Assembly: GCF_003992115.1 (NCBI RefSeq)
Contig: NZ_RQUX01000004.1
Span: 62,001-126,000, forward strand
Origin: Veillonella ratti
Lineage (GTDB): Bacteria; Bacillota; Negativicutes; Veillonellales; Veillonellaceae
Length of the DNA stretch: 64,000 nucleotides
Direction of reading: 5' to 3'
This document shows positions 1 to 10,193 of the stretch, piece after piece. A model generated the notes under the pieces. The model had not been told where the DNA came from, did no database searches, and worked only from the letters and a program-made list of their open reading frames with translations. Made by a program: the position numbers and the translations under genes. The first letter of the stretch is position 1. Every line of letters begins with the position of its first letter.

Positions 1-1
1 G

Positions 2-1675
2 GAAACTATGGAGCAGGCTATTGCACTACAGAAAAAATATAAGCAACAGCTTCGCTTAGTGACGCTGGGAGGCGAACAATTCCAACCGGGCGGCTCTTTA
101 GCCGGTGGTGTGACCAAACGGCGTAAAGCCTCCGTTATGGCCCAAAAAGAAGAGATGGGCCTGTTAAATACCAAATTGCAGGCGTTACAAACAGAGTTAG
201 TTAAAAAACAACAAGCTGCCGCTGACTATGAAAAACAATTTGAAGAATTAAGCGAACAGTTGGCAGCGAAACAAAATAGTTGGGATGAGCAGCATACCTT
301 GCTTTTGACGGCGGAATCCATTTTAAAAACAACGCAGGAACGAAAGTTGCGCAAGGAACAGGTGCTGCAAAATAATTTGGCGGAGCAGGACCGTTTGACC
401 GGTGAACAGGCTCGTGTTACGATGACATTGGCGCAAGCGGAAAGTGCGCTTAAGACTTTGAATGAAACTATTCAGGCTGATGGCGGTAGTTCGGTGACAC
501 TGGCTGAATTGGAGCGCTGTCAAAAAGCACAGGACGAAGCCGGTCAGGTGCGTCAAGATGCACGTTTGCACTATGCACAATTAAAGCAGCAACAAAGTTA
601 CGGTGAACAGCAAATCAATGATTGGCAAACCGCCATCGAGCAAAATGTAGCGCGTATGAAGCCGTTACAAATGCAGCTGGATGCTCGCGAACAACAGGCA
701 AATACTGAATTACCACAGAAATTGAGTGATTTGGAGCATGCCTATGAAGCCCAAGCTAAGGCGACGGCGGCGTTAGCTGAGCAGCGAGACGCATTGTATG
801 AATCACATAGTGAACAGCAGCGAACATTAGCTGATTATTCCACGGAGCGCGAAACTTTGGACACTCGTCAAAAAAGGGTTCAACAGCGTTTGGTGCAGAT
901 GGAAGGTCAGTTGGCAAAATATGAAATGAATAGTGAACAGGCTTTACAAAAAATCGGCGAACTCGGTTTTTCACGGGAAGAAGCACAGGCTTTACAGCCG
1001 GAAGGGGCTGTAGCGGATTGGCGTCTCGAAGAAGGTAAATTGAGTGCTGAACTGGAAGCCTTAGGTGCGGTTAACCCGGAAGCGGTAGCTGAATATGAAG
1101 CAGCGCAGACGAAACAGGCTTTTTATGAAACGCAGCAATCCGATTTGGAACAGGCTAAAGCTCAGTTGGAAGCGGTTATTGCAGAGATTGATAAAGCGAT
1201 GGCCTTACAGCTCGGTGAAGTTCTTGAAGTGGTGGGCGATCGTTTTCAGGCCGTGTTCAGCAAGTTGTTCGGCGGCGGTACAGCTCAGATAGTGCTCACC
1301 GATCCGGATAATATTTTGACCAGCGGCATTGATTTTTATATTCAACCGCCCGGTAAAAAACGTCAACAGTTAACGCTGTTGTCCGGTGGTGAGCGAGCCC
1401 TTACAGTTATAGCCTTGCTGTTCTCCTTCTTGGATTACAGACCGGCACCGTTCTGTGTGCTCGATGAAGTGGACGCGGCGCTGGACGAAGCCAATGTAGA
1501 ACGTTTTGGCAGCTATTTACAACGATTGGGTGACGATACGCAGTTTATTGTTGTATCTCATCGTAAACGAACTATGGAGGCGGCCTTGGTATTACAAGGT
1601 GTTACCATGGTGGAACGAGGTGTTTCCCGATTGTTAACAGTAGCCTTTGATGAAATAGAGGAGGATATGGAATGA
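2..1675 (+). CDS. smc: Chromosome segregation ATPase SMC, C-terminal part (5' end cut by window)
   Basis: The reading frame is open from the first bases, so this is the last 557 residues of a larger protein. It begins in the end of the hinge (RLVTLGGEQFQPGGSLAGG), continues as a long Gln/Glu/Ala-rich coiled coil, and ends in the C-terminal ATPase half. That half has the ABC signature LLSGGERALT (near base 1380) and the Walker B/D-loop region CVLDEVDAALDE (near 1455-1490), followed by a switch His in VVSHRKRTME. SMC with ScpA/ScpB compacts and segregates the chromosome. Its stop overlaps the ftsY start in an ATGA, matching the common firmicute smc-ftsY order. The identification is secure; the N-terminal ATPase half lies outside the window. 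Confidence 0.97.
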   Translation, partial: ETMEQAIALQKKYKQQLRLVTLGGEQFQPGGSLAGGVTKRRKASVMAQKEEMGLLNTKLQALQTELVKKQQAAADYEKQFEELSEQLAAKQNSWDEQHTLLLTAESILKTTQERKLRKEQVLQNNLAEQDRLTGEQARVTMTLAQAESALKTLNETIQADGGSSVTLAELERCQKAQDEAGQVRQDARLHYAQLKQQQSYGEQQINDWQTAIEQNVARMKPLQMQLDAREQQANTELPQKLSDLEHAYEAQAKATAALAEQRDALYESHSEQQRTLADYSTERETLDTRQKRVQQRLVQMEGQLAKYEMNSEQALQKIGELGFSREEAQALQPEGAVADWRLEEGKLSAELEALGAVNPEAVAEYEAAQTKQAFYETQQSDLEQAKAQLEAVIAEIDKAMALQLGEVLEVVGDRFQAVFSKLFGGGTAQIVLTDPDNILTSGIDFYIQPPGKKRQQLTLLSGGERALTVIALLFSFLDYRPAPFCVLDEVDAALDEANVERFGSYLQRLGDDTQFIVVSHRKRTMEAALVLQGVTMVERGVSRLLTVAFDEIEEDME

Positions 1676-2616
1676 GTTTTTGGAATAAAACCAAGAAATT
1701 TCTTGGTTTCGGCGATGCCTTAGAAAATACGAAAAAGAAGTTTACCGAAGCCATTGAAACGGTTATTATCGGCTATGCCAAGATTGACGACGACTTCTTG
1801 GATGATTTGGAGGTCGCCATGATTACCGCCGACCTGGGCAGTAAGACGACGGAACTTTTGATGAAAGAAATTCGTCGCGGTGTTACGGAAGGTAAAATCA
1901 ATCATACCAACGAGGTTATGGATTATATCGAGGCTTACATTACGAAGTTGTTGGAAGACCAGGAAGAAGTCTTGGAAATGCATTCGCCGGAAGTTATTTT
2001 GGTAGTCGGCGTTAATGGGGTAGGTAAAACGACGACGATTGCCAAACTGGCTCATTATTATAAAGAAGCCGGCAAAAAGGTTGTGTTGGCAGCAGCCGAT
2101 ACATTCCGTGCAGCCGCTTCCGAACAGCTCACTATTTGGGCGGAACGGGCAGACGTGCCTATCGTAAAACATCAGGAAGGGGCCGATCCGGCCGCTGTGG
2201 TATACGATGCCTTGGCATCGGCCAAAGCGCGTAATGCAGATATTGTGATTATTGATACAGCCGGCCGTTTGCACACAAAAACCAACTTAATGGAAGAATT
2301 AAAGAAAATCGGCCGCGTAGCGGACCGTCAGGTTCCGGGGGCGCCGCATCAAACACTATTGATTTTGGACGGTACCACCGGTCAGAATGCGGTTAGCCAA
2401 GCTAAATTATTCGGTCAGGCTGTACCGATTACCGGTATTATTGTGACTAAATTAGACGGCACCGCCAAAGGGGGCGTCGTAATTTCGATTAAAGAAGAAC
2501 TGGGGGTTCCCGTTCGCTGGATTGGCATCGGTGAAAAAATTGATGACTTAAAGCCATTCAATGCGAAAGAATTTGCCAATGCCTTGTTTGATAAAGGAAT
2601 GAGTACGAATGAATAA
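1672..2616 (+). CDS. ftsY: Signal recognition particle receptor FtsY
   Basis: 314-residue SRP GTPase that docks ribosome-SRP complexes at the membrane for co-translational insertion. An N-domain helical bundle occupies about residues 20-95. The NG GTPase domain has G1 GVNGVGKT (113-120), the DTFRAAA element (143-149), DTAGR (195-199) and TKLD (259-262). The acidic A domain seen in E. coli is absent; only a short basic, amphipathic N-terminus ([14 protein letters not shown]) precedes the N domain, as in many Firmicutes, and this probably contacts lipid. The ATG overlaps the smc stop by 4 nt and the 3' end overlaps the next gene by 8 nt, so the three are likely co-transcribed and translationally coupled. 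Confidence 0.97.
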   Translation: MSFWNKTKKFLGFGDALENTKKKFTEAIETVIIGYAKIDDDFLDDLEVAMITADLGSKTTELLMKEIRRGVTEGKINHTNEVMDYIEAYITKLLEDQEEVLEMHSPEVILVVGVNGVGKTTTIAKLAHYYKEAGKKVVLAAADTFRAAASEQLTIWAERADVPIVKHQEGADPAAVVYDALASAKARNADIVIIDTAGRLHTKTNLMEELKKIGRVADRQVPGAPHQTLLILDGTTGQNAVSQAKLFGQAVPITGIIVTKLDGTAKGGVVISIKEELGVPVRWIGIGEKIDDLKPFNAKEFANALFDKGMSTNE

Positions 2617-3055
2617 TCAAATGAGCCGTGCTGAGTTAGTAGCTTATGCACGGGCTGAAAATATAGCTAATCATTTCGGCGCACCATCCGAAGCGCTGGA
2701 TACATTAGGCGACTTATTGGCTTACATTGGCAATGAAATGTATCGTCCGGTGACACGCTTGATGCTTCAGAATTGGAATCAATTGAATGATCGCATCGAA
2801 CATTTTACGCCGGAAGAGTGGATTTTACCAACTGAGATTGCCAATAAAGAAGGGCTTGATAAAAAAGCCGTAGCCTTACTGATTGAAGTTTTGGAAGGTG
2901 TGGATACACCAATTCAGGAAGCTGACGGTAAACGTACGGAAATGAATGAATTGGAAAAGCAACGTTTGCAGGCTCATATTGAACAGGTGAGAGCGGAAGA
3001 AGCGGCTATGGCTCAGGCCGAAGCAGAACGCCTCATGCGTGAAGAAGGTAAATAA
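2609..3055 (+). CDS. Conserved-looking small protein of unknown function downstream of ftsY
   Basis: 148 residues, soluble, with no signal peptide or membrane segment. I do not recognise a family. Residues 1-60 look helical ([32 protein letters not shown]), the middle contains a possible winged-helix-like stretch ([26 protein letters not shown]), and the C-terminus is a charged helix rich in Glu, Ala and Gln. The start overlaps ftsY by 8 nt and has AAGGA about 10 nt upstream. The gene ends one base before the preferred uvrB ATG, so it sits inside a tight transcription unit. That supports a real gene, but context alone does not give a function; a structural or nucleic-acid-binding accessory is only a guess. 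Confidence 0.8.
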   Translation: MNNQMSRAELVAYARAENIANHFGAPSEALDTLGDLLAYIGNEMYRPVTRLMLQNWNQLNDRIEHFTPEEWILPTEIANKEGLDKKAVALLIEVLEGVDTPIQEADGKRTEMNELEKQRLQAHIEQVRAEEAAMAQAEAERLMREEGK

Positions 3056-3056
3056 T

Positions 3057-5282
3057 ATGGCACATCCACATATTCATCGTAATTACGAAAGCAATATGAC
3101 GCCCTTCAAAGTGGAGGCCCCGTTTGAGCCCATGGGTGACCAACCGGCTGCTATTCAGTCTTTGGTGCAGGGCGTTAATAACGGCGACTGGGCACAGGTT
3201 TTATTAGGTGCCACCGGTACCGGTAAAACCTATACCATGGCTAAACTGATTGAAGGGGTGCAGAAACCAACGTTGGTGATTGCCCACAATAAGACTTTGG
3301 CGGCGCAATTGTGTAGTGAGTTTAAAAGCTTCTTTCCCAATAATGCGGTGGAATATTTTGTGTCTTATTATGATTTTTACCAGCCGGAAGCGTACATCGC
3401 ATCGACGGATACATACATTGAGAAAGATGCATCCATTAATGATGAAATCGATAAATTGCGCCACTCCGCGACGATGAGTCTGTTTGAGCGGCGCGATGTA
3501 ATTATTGTGGCCTCCGTAAGCTGTATTTACGGTTTAGGTGACCCGGAAGACTACAGCGATTTGGTTGTTTCGTTGCGTTTGGGGCAAGAACGAAGTCGTG
3601 ACGATATTTTAAAAAAATTGGTGGACATTCAATACAGTCGCAATGATATTAATTTTACCCGTGGTACTTTCCGTGTCCATGGCGATACGATAGAAGTATT
3701 TCCGGCAGCCAATAGTGAACGAGTAGTTCGCATTGAATTATTCGGCGATGAAATTGACCGTTTGTCCGAAGTGGATGTATTGACCGGTGAAGTAATTGCA
3801 GATCGCAAGCATGTGGCCATTTATCCGGCCTCTCACTATGTTACGACCCGTGAAAAATTGCAAATCGCCATTGAGCGTATTGAAACAGAATTGGCGGAAC
3901 AGTTAGAATTTCTTAAATCACGGGACCGTTTACTCGAAGCACAGCGCTTGGAGCAACGAACTCGTTACGATATTGAGATGATGCAGGAAATGGGTTATTG
4001 CTCGGGCATCGAAAACTATTCCAGGTTGTTGTCCAATCGTAAACCGGGGGAAGCACCGTATACGTTGATTGATTATTTTCCGGATGATTTTTTGATTTTG
4101 ATCGATGAATCTCATGTAACGATTCCACAATTGCGGGCTATGTATAATGGCGACCGGGCTCGTAAGGAAAACTTAATCGAGTATGGCTTCCGTTTGCCTT
4201 CTGCTTTGGATAACCGCCCGTTAAAATTTGAAGAATTCCAAGAACGAATTAATCAGATTGTATACGTATCAGCTACACCGGGACCGTATGAAATGGAAGT
4301 GCAGACTAATATTGCGGAACAGATTATTCGTCCAACCGGTTTATTGGATCCGCTTATTGAGGTGCGCCCCATTAAAGGGCAAATGGATGATTTGTTAGGC
4401 GAAATTAAAGTACGGGCCGCTAAGAACGAGCGTGTCCTCGTAACGACACTGACGAAGAAAATGGCGGAAGATTTGACGGAATTTCTCAAAGAAGTGGGCA
4501 TTCGTGTGCGCTACTTACATTCCGATATTGCCACCATTGAGCGTGCCGATATTATTCGTGACCTGCGGGCCGGTGTTTTTGATGTGTTGGTGGGTATTAA
4601 CTTACTTCGTGAAGGTCTGGATATGCCGGAAGTTTCGTTGGTGGCTATTCTTGATGCGGATAAGGAAGGCTTCCTCCGCAGTGATACCTCTTTGATTCAG
4701 ACTATCGGCCGTGCGGCGCGTAATGAAAACGGTCGCGTTATTATGTATGCGGATCGCATTACGGGCTCTATGGACAGGGCGATTACTGAAACGGAACGCC
4801 GTCGTGAAGTACAGAACGCCTACAATAAGGAACACAATATTACACCGAAATCGATTCATAAAGAAGTTAAAGAATTGATTGAATTAACTAAATTGGAAGA
4901 AGAAGAGGCCGGTAGTAAACCCGGTAGTACTAAGCGTGCCGGCCGCGGTAAAAATGATGGCTACGATGACGGCGCAGCGGCTGTTGCTTCCGCTAAAAAA
5001 GGTCGCACAGCCAAAGCGGGCGCTAAAGCGGCTAATAAAGGCGGCGCCAAAACATCCGGCAAGGCTAAAGGGCTACAAGCTGTGGCTGATGGCACCGCTA
5101 CTTATGAGGCGGCACCGGAATTAACCGTGGAAGATGTATTTAGCAAGATTGAAGAAACTACGCGTCTCATGAAGGCGGCCGCTAAACAGCTTGAATTTGA
5201 AAAAGCAGCCGAACTTCGTGATGAACTCGGTATTTTAAGACAACAATTGTCTGACTTACAGGATGTACGTCGTAAAAAATAG
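3057..5282 (+). CDS. uvrB: Excinuclease ABC subunit B, with an unusual Ala/Lys/Gly-rich linker
   Basis: DNA-damage recognition helicase of nucleotide excision repair. Visible features are the early GDQPAAI motif, Walker A GATGTGKT, the beta-hairpin [11 protein letters not shown], the DESH helicase motif, helicase motif VI (QTIGRAARN), and a C-terminal UVR domain ([15 protein letters not shown]) that binds UvrC. I chose ATG 3057 because AGAAGG lies about 10 nt upstream; a GTG at 3039 is in frame but has no better ribosome site. The 741 residues exceed the usual roughly 660. The excess is a low-complexity stretch of about 75 residues ([20 protein letters not shown] and flanks) between the helicase core and the UVR domain. 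First gene of the uvrB-uvrA-uvrC block. Confidence 0.97.
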   Translation: MAHPHIHRNYESNMTPFKVEAPFEPMGDQPAAIQSLVQGVNNGDWAQVLLGATGTGKTYTMAKLIEGVQKPTLVIAHNKTLAAQLCSEFKSFFPNNAVEYFVSYYDFYQPEAYIASTDTYIEKDASINDEIDKLRHSATMSLFERRDVIIVASVSCIYGLGDPEDYSDLVVSLRLGQERSRDDILKKLVDIQYSRNDINFTRGTFRVHGDTIEVFPAANSERVVRIELFGDEIDRLSEVDVLTGEVIADRKHVAIYPASHYVTTREKLQIAIERIETELAEQLEFLKSRDRLLEAQRLEQRTRYDIEMMQEMGYCSGIENYSRLLSNRKPGEAPYTLIDYFPDDFLILIDESHVTIPQLRAMYNGDRARKENLIEYGFRLPSALDNRPLKFEEFQERINQIVYVSATPGPYEMEVQTNIAEQIIRPTGLLDPLIEVRPIKGQMDDLLGEIKVRAAKNERVLVTTLTKKMAEDLTEFLKEVGIRVRYLHSDIATIERADIIRDLRAGVFDVLVGINLLREGLDMPEVSLVAILDADKEGFLRSDTSLIQTIGRAARNENGRVIMYADRITGSMDRAITETERRREVQNAYNKEHNITPKSIHKEVKELIELTKLEEEEAGSKPGSTKRAGRGKNDGYDDGAAAVASAKKGRTAKAGAKAANKGGAKTSGKAKGLQAVADGTATYEAAPELTVEDVFSKIEETTRLMKAAAKQLEFEKAAELRDELGILRQQLSDLQDVRRKK

Positions 5283-5291
5283 GAACTTATG

Positions 5292-5312
5292 GGCAAGGCA
5301 TTCTGTCTTGCC
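5292..5312 (+). other. Small hairpin between uvrB and uvrA
   Basis: GGCAAG pairs with CTTGCC across a short loop, with further CA/TG pairing inside. A modest U-rich tail (TATTTGT) follows. It could attenuate read-through or shape the uvrB/uvrA junction, but it is too weak to call a terminator. Confidence 0.35.
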
Positions 5313-5347
5313 TATTTGTCCGTTAATTTGATAATCGGGAGGTTATC

Positions 5348-8203
5348 GTGAAAGAACAAATTATAGTAAAAGGGGCGCGTCAGCATAACCTTAAGAATAT
5401 AGATGTGGCTTTGCCACGGGACAAGTTTATTGTCATTACCGGGCTCAGTGGCTCCGGTAAATCGTCGCTCGCTTTCGATACGATTTATGCGGAAGGGCAG
5501 CGACGCTATGTCGAATCCTTGTCGGCCTATGCACGTCAATTTTTGGGCCAAATGGATAAACCGGATGTGGATTATATTGAAGGTTTGTCACCGGCCATCT
5601 CCATCGATCAGAAAACAACCAGTCGCAACCCTCGCTCTACGGTGGGGACGGTGACGGAAATATATGACTATTTACGCTTGTTATTTGCCCGTGTGGGCCA
5701 TGCCTTTTGTCCGCAGTGCGGTAAGCCGATTACGCAGCAATCTATCGAGCAGATGGCTGATGACGTAATGAGTCTCCCGGAACGCACTAAATTGCTCATT
5801 ATGGCGCCTATATTGCGCGGCAAGAAAGGGGAACACAAGCAATTATTGGAACGTCTTCGCAAAGAAGGGTTTGCCCGTGTCCGCGTAGATGGTGAAATTC
5901 GCACCTTGGACGAAGATATTGAATTAGCGAAGACTAAAAAGCATGATATAGAAATCGTTATTGACCGTTTGGTAGTGAAAGAAGGCATTGAGAGCCGTTT
6001 ATCAGACTCTATGGAAACGGCAGCCAAATGGGGCGAAGGTATTGTGGTTGTGCAGGAAGTGGATGGACCGTCGCATATGTACAGCCAGCATTTTGCCTGT
6101 CCTGACTGCCATATTTCCTTGCCGGCTATCGAGCCGCGTATGTTCTCCTTCAACAGCCCGTTCGGGGCTTGTCCGGCCTGCTTGGGTATCGGCAGTACAA
6201 TGGAAGTGGACGAAGAACGGGTAATTCCGGATGGCGATGTGTCTTTTGCGGACGGCGCCGTATTGCCTTTAAGTTCCAATCCGAATGCATGGTTTATGCG
6301 TCAATTGGAAGGTTTATTGAAAGCTCAGGGCTATGATTTATCGGCTACGTATAATGAACTACCGAAGAAATTACAACAAATGGTGATGAACGGCAGCACC
6401 GATAAAGTTACCTTCGAGTATGAAAATATGCGTGGTGAAGTAAAAACGTTCCACACGGAATACGAAGGCATTTTGCCTATGGTAAAACGTCGTCACAGCG
6501 AGGCTTCTACCGATTCTATGCGTGAAGCCTTTGAAGAATTCATGTCCATCAAACCATGTAAAACTTGCGGCGGTGCCCGTTTAAAACCGGAAGCCTTAGC
6601 CGTGCGCGTAGGCGATAAAAACATCAACGAAGTGACGCAGCTCACCATCAGTGATGCGGTGAACTTCTTTGATACCGTACCGCTTACGGAGCGTGAGCAG
6701 TTTATCGGCAATCAGATTTTAAAAGAAATCAAAGCCCGTCTCATGTTCCTCAATAATGTGGGCCTCGATTATCTCACCATGAATCGTAATGCCGGTACTT
6801 TGTCGGGTGGTGAAGCCCAGCGTATTCGTTTGGCTACCCAAATCGGTTCCGGTTTGGTAGGCGTTTTATACATCCTCGACGAACCGTCGATTGGTCTCCA
6901 TCAGCGCGATAATGATCGCTTAATCGGGACTTTGAAAGGTCTTCGTGACCTCGGTAATACCTTATTGGTTGTGGAGCATGACGAAGATACCATGTTAGCG
7001 GCCGACTATTTGGTAGATATCGGACCGGGCGCCGGCGAGCACGGCGGTGAAATTATTGCGCAAGGGACGGCTCAGGAAGTAATGGCCAATGAAAACTCCA
7101 TTACGGGGCAATATTTGAGCGGTCGTAAATTTATACCGTTACCGGAAACCAGGCGCAAGTCCAACGGCAATGTGTTGGAAATTCGCGGCGCTACTGAAAA
7201 TAATTTAAAGAATATTAATGTGAAATTCCCACTCGGTGTTTTCACCGTTGTAACCGGTGTGAGCGGCTCCGGTAAATCCACCTTAATTAATGAGATTTTG
7301 TATAAGGGCATGGCTAACCATCTCTATCGTTCGTATCATAAGGTTGGAGCTCATAAAGAGATTCGCGGTACTGAAAATATCGATAAAATCATTAACATCG
7401 ACCAGAGCCCGATCGGACGTACACCACGTTCCAATCCGGCGACTTATACGGGTGTATTCGATTCTATTCGTGAATTATACAGTCAAACACCGGAAGCTAA
7501 AATGCGCGGCTATAAACAGGGACGTTTCAGTTTTAACGTCCGTGGCGGTCGCTGTGAAGCTTGTCGCGGTGACGGTATCATCAAAATTGAAATGCATTTC
7601 CTGCCGGATGTGTATGTACCTTGTGAAGTCTGCAAAGGGGCCCGTTATAATCGGGAAACTTTGGAAGTTAAATATAAAGGTAAATCCATTGCCGATGTAT
7701 TGGATATGGTAGTGGATGAGGCGGTTGAGTTTTTCAAATCCATTCCGAAGATCCATCGTAAGCTTGAAACATTACAACAGGTAGGTTTGGGTTATATTCG
7801 TTTGGGCCAGCCGGCGACAACCTTGTCCGGCGGTGAAGCACAGCGTGTAAAACTGGCTACCGAATTGGCTCGTCGCAGTACGGGCAAGACTTTATATATC
7901 CTGGACGAACCGACAACGGGCTTGCATGCGGAAGATATTCGCAAGCTTCTCGATGTGTTGCAGAAATTGGTTGACGCCGGTGATACGGTGGTCGTTATTG
8001 AACATAATCTGGATGTTATTAAAACGGCGGACCATATTATCGATTTAGGACCTGAAGGGGGCGTACGGGGCGGTACCATTGTCGGTACGGGCACACCGGA
8101 ACAAATCGCCAAAATGGAAGACAGTTATACCGGCAAATTCTTGGGGCCTGTTTTGGCAAAAACAAAACGATTTATGGATGAAGCTAAGAAAGCAGGTAAG
8201 TAA
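5348..8203 (+). CDS. uvrA: Excinuclease ABC subunit A
   Basis: 951-residue double ABC ATPase that forms UvrA2 and loads UvrB at lesions. Each half has a Walker A ([12 protein letters not shown] and [12 protein letters not shown]) and an ABC signature ([24 protein letters not shown]). Zinc ligands are visible in the pairs CPQC, CPDC/CPAC, CKTC and CEAC/CEVC. The length is normal for the family. The start is GTG, preceded by GGGAGG at 5338-5343 with 4-5 nt spacing. The TAA overlaps the uvrC ATG by one base, so UvrA and UvrC are translationally coupled. Having uvrA directly between uvrB and uvrC keeps all three excinuclease subunits in one block. Confidence 0.98.
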   Translation: MKEQIIVKGARQHNLKNIDVALPRDKFIVITGLSGSGKSSLAFDTIYAEGQRRYVESLSAYARQFLGQMDKPDVDYIEGLSPAISIDQKTTSRNPRSTVGTVTEIYDYLRLLFARVGHAFCPQCGKPITQQSIEQMADDVMSLPERTKLLIMAPILRGKKGEHKQLLERLRKEGFARVRVDGEIRTLDEDIELAKTKKHDIEIVIDRLVVKEGIESRLSDSMETAAKWGEGIVVVQEVDGPSHMYSQHFACPDCHISLPAIEPRMFSFNSPFGACPACLGIGSTMEVDEERVIPDGDVSFADGAVLPLSSNPNAWFMRQLEGLLKAQGYDLSATYNELPKKLQQMVMNGSTDKVTFEYENMRGEVKTFHTEYEGILPMVKRRHSEASTDSMREAFEEFMSIKPCKTCGGARLKPEALAVRVGDKNINEVTQLTISDAVNFFDTVPLTEREQFIGNQILKEIKARLMFLNNVGLDYLTMNRNAGTLSGGEAQRIRLATQIGSGLVGVLYILDEPSIGLHQRDNDRLIGTLKGLRDLGNTLLVVEHDEDTMLAADYLVDIGPGAGEHGGEIIAQGTAQEVMANENSITGQYLSGRKFIPLPETRRKSNGNVLEIRGATENNLKNINVKFPLGVFTVVTGVSGSGKSTLINEILYKGMANHLYRSYHKVGAHKEIRGTENIDKIINIDQSPIGRTPRSNPATYTGVFDSIRELYSQTPEAKMRGYKQGRFSFNVRGGRCEACRGDGIIKIEMHFLPDVYVPCEVCKGARYNRETLEVKYKGKSIADVLDMVVDEAVEFFKSIPKIHRKLETLQQVGLGYIRLGQPATTLSGGEAQRVKLATELARRSTGKTLYILDEPTTGLHAEDIRKLLDVLQKLVDAGDTVVVIEHNLDVIKTADHIIDLGPEGGVRGGTIVGTGTPEQIAKMEDSYTGKFLGPVLAKTKRFMDEAKKAGK

Positions 8204-10038
8204 TGGTTACGGAAGAAGTGTTGGAGAAAATCAGCCATTTGCCGACCACGCCGGGCGTATATTTATGGCGGGACCAATATAAACGTATCATTTATGTGGG
8301 GAAAGCCATAAATCTGCGCAATCGCGTCCGTTCCTATGTGCGCAATGATATCAATCGGGCTCCAAAGGTAACGGCCATGATGCGTCGCGCCGTTGACGTG
8401 GAGGTCATTCAGACCAAGACGGAAATGGAAGCGTTAATTTTGGAAAATACGCTTATTAAAGAACATCATCCGAAGTATAATATTATGCTCCGCGATGATA
8501 AAACCTATCCCTATGTGAAGGTGACGGTGCAGGAGGAGTATCCGCGGGTGCTCATGGTGCGTCGCATGGTACGTGACGGGGCCAAGTATTTTGGACCGTT
8601 TACGGATGTGACGGCCGTACATCAGACTTTAAAATTGTTCCGCCGTCATTTCCCTTTGCGCACTTGTTCAAATATGAATGTACCGCGGCCATGCTTGCAG
8701 TATCATTTGGGTTATTGTGAGGCTCCTTGCCAAGGCTTGGTATCACCGGAAAAATACCGCTCCTATATCGATCAAATCGTACAGGTATTGGAGGGTAAGC
8801 CGATTCCTCTTTTAGGCGAATTAAAGCAGCAAATGGAAGCGGCGGCGGAAGAACTTGATTTTGAAAAGGCGGCTCAACTGCGTGATCAATTGCAGGCCTT
8901 GGAAAAGCTTCGTGAAAAACAGCGCATGGTAACACAACGTGGTGATATTGACGTAGTCGGTATTGCCATGGAAGGCCTCATGGCCTGTGTGCAGGTCTTT
9001 TTCATCCGTTCCGGCCGTATGCTGGGGCGTGAAAACTTTTTCATTAAAAATGAAGGTGATGACGCCGCTACGGTCATGACGGAATTTATAAAACAATATT
9101 ATGGCGGCACCACATTTGTGCCGAAAGAAGTATTGTTGCCTTATGAAACGGAAGAACGGGAACTCTTTGTGGAGTGGTTCACCGAGATGAAGGGACAAAA
9201 TGTTGAGGTTTCGGTGCCGCAACGAGGTTATAAGCATGGTTTGATTAAGATGGCGGCGGAAAATGCTCAGAACTTCCTTGAAGAGCGTCGTCGTCAATGG
9301 CAATATGATTTGGATAAGAGCGGCGGTGCGGTTAAGAAATTGGCAGAAGTCCTCGATTTACCGAGACTTCCGGAACGTATGGAATGCTTTGATATATCTC
9401 ATACGCAGGGCAGTGAAACGGTGGCTTCCATGGTTGTGTTTGAAGACGGTAAACCGGCGAAGAAGGAATATCGTCGTTTTAAATTAAAGACGGTTCAGGG
9501 CAAACCGGATGACTTTAAATCCATGGCTGAAATTATGGAACGTCGTTACGGCAATGAAACGGATTGGCCTATGCCTGATTTAATTATCATCGATGGTGGT
9601 AAGGGACAGCTTAACGCAGCTTTGCCTTTAATCAGAGCAGTCGGTGTGACGGATGTGCCGGTTATTTCGCTGGCTAAACGAATTGAAGAAGTTTTTGTGG
9701 AAGGTCAGTCGGAAAGTATCATATTATCTCATCATTCGCCGGAATTGCAGTTATTGCAACAAATTCGAGACGAAGCCCACCGCTTCGCCATTACGTATCA
9801 TCGCAAATTACGAGGCAAGCGCAATTTGGAGTCGATTCTGGACCATATTGAAGGTATCGGACCAAAACGGCGTAAAGCATTGTGGCAGGCTTTTGGCAAT
9901 TTAGAAGGTATTAAGGCGGCTACGGAAGAGGAATTGGCAGCCGTGCCGGGAATGAATCAAAAAACGGCGGCTGAAGTCTATCGATTTTTCCGTTTGTCTA
10001 AAGATGAAAAGCGTGCTACCATTGAAGGAGACCGCTAG
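8203..10038 (+). CDS. uvrC: Excinuclease ABC subunit C
   Basis: 611-residue dual-incision nuclease of nucleotide excision repair. In order: an N-terminal GIY-YIG nuclease (TPGVYLWRDQYKRIIYVGKA, residues about 12-35), a Cys cluster near residues 160-180 (CSNMNVPRPCLQYHLGYCEAPC), a UVR motif that docks on UvrB (LDFEKAAQLRDQLQALEK), the RNase H-like 5' incision domain (ECFDISHTQGSETVASMVVF, IIIDGGKGQLNAA), and C-terminal helix-hairpin-helix repeats (IEGIGPKRRKALWQAF, AAVPGMNQKTAAEVY). Length and domain order are standard. The ATG shares one base with the uvrA stop. A hairpin about 40 nt downstream probably ends the block. Confidence 0.98.
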   Translation: MVTEEVLEKISHLPTTPGVYLWRDQYKRIIYVGKAINLRNRVRSYVRNDINRAPKVTAMMRRAVDVEVIQTKTEMEALILENTLIKEHHPKYNIMLRDDKTYPYVKVTVQEEYPRVLMVRRMVRDGAKYFGPFTDVTAVHQTLKLFRRHFPLRTCSNMNVPRPCLQYHLGYCEAPCQGLVSPEKYRSYIDQIVQVLEGKPIPLLGELKQQMEAAAEELDFEKAAQLRDQLQALEKLREKQRMVTQRGDIDVVGIAMEGLMACVQVFFIRSGRMLGRENFFIKNEGDDAATVMTEFIKQYYGGTTFVPKEVLLPYETEERELFVEWFTEMKGQNVEVSVPQRGYKHGLIKMAAENAQNFLEERRRQWQYDLDKSGGAVKKLAEVLDLPRLPERMECFDISHTQGSETVASMVVFEDGKPAKKEYRRFKLKTVQGKPDDFKSMAEIMERRYGNETDWPMPDLIIIDGGKGQLNAALPLIRAVGVTDVPVISLAKRIEEVFVEGQSESIILSHHSPELQLLQQIRDEAHRFAITYHRKLRGKRNLESILDHIEGIGPKRRKALWQAFGNLEGIKAATEEELAAVPGMNQKTAAEVYRFFRLSKDEKRATIEGDR

Positions 10039-10081
10039 TAGTCATAGCGGATTTTATAAGTAACATTGTAAGTAACATATC

Positions 10082-10119
10082 GGATACATTGTCATTACTT
10101 AGCTTTAGACAGTGTATCC
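10082..10119 (+). terminator. Probable terminator after uvrC
   Basis: GGATACATTGTC (10082-10093) pairs with GACAGTGTATCC (10108-10119) with one G-U, giving a 12-bp stem and a 14-nt loop. The sequence that follows (TTTATGTTGGGTTTT) is only partly U-rich, so termination may be incomplete. Confidence 0.55.
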
Positions 10120-10193
10120 TTTATGTTGGGTTTTACGGTAGTGTTATATTTTGTAGAGTAATGGCAACCGCCATTCGGTAGGAGGGTACTATC

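Noticed and set aside
5668-6279. 203-codon antisense frame in uvrA
   Set aside because: Shadow of a conserved gene; composition is Ser/Pro/Ile-rich and unconserved-looking.
10120-10193. T-box or amino-acid riboswitch before brnQ
   Set aside because: Only a 5-bp hairpin is seen and the T-box antiterminator core is absent; the leader is too short.
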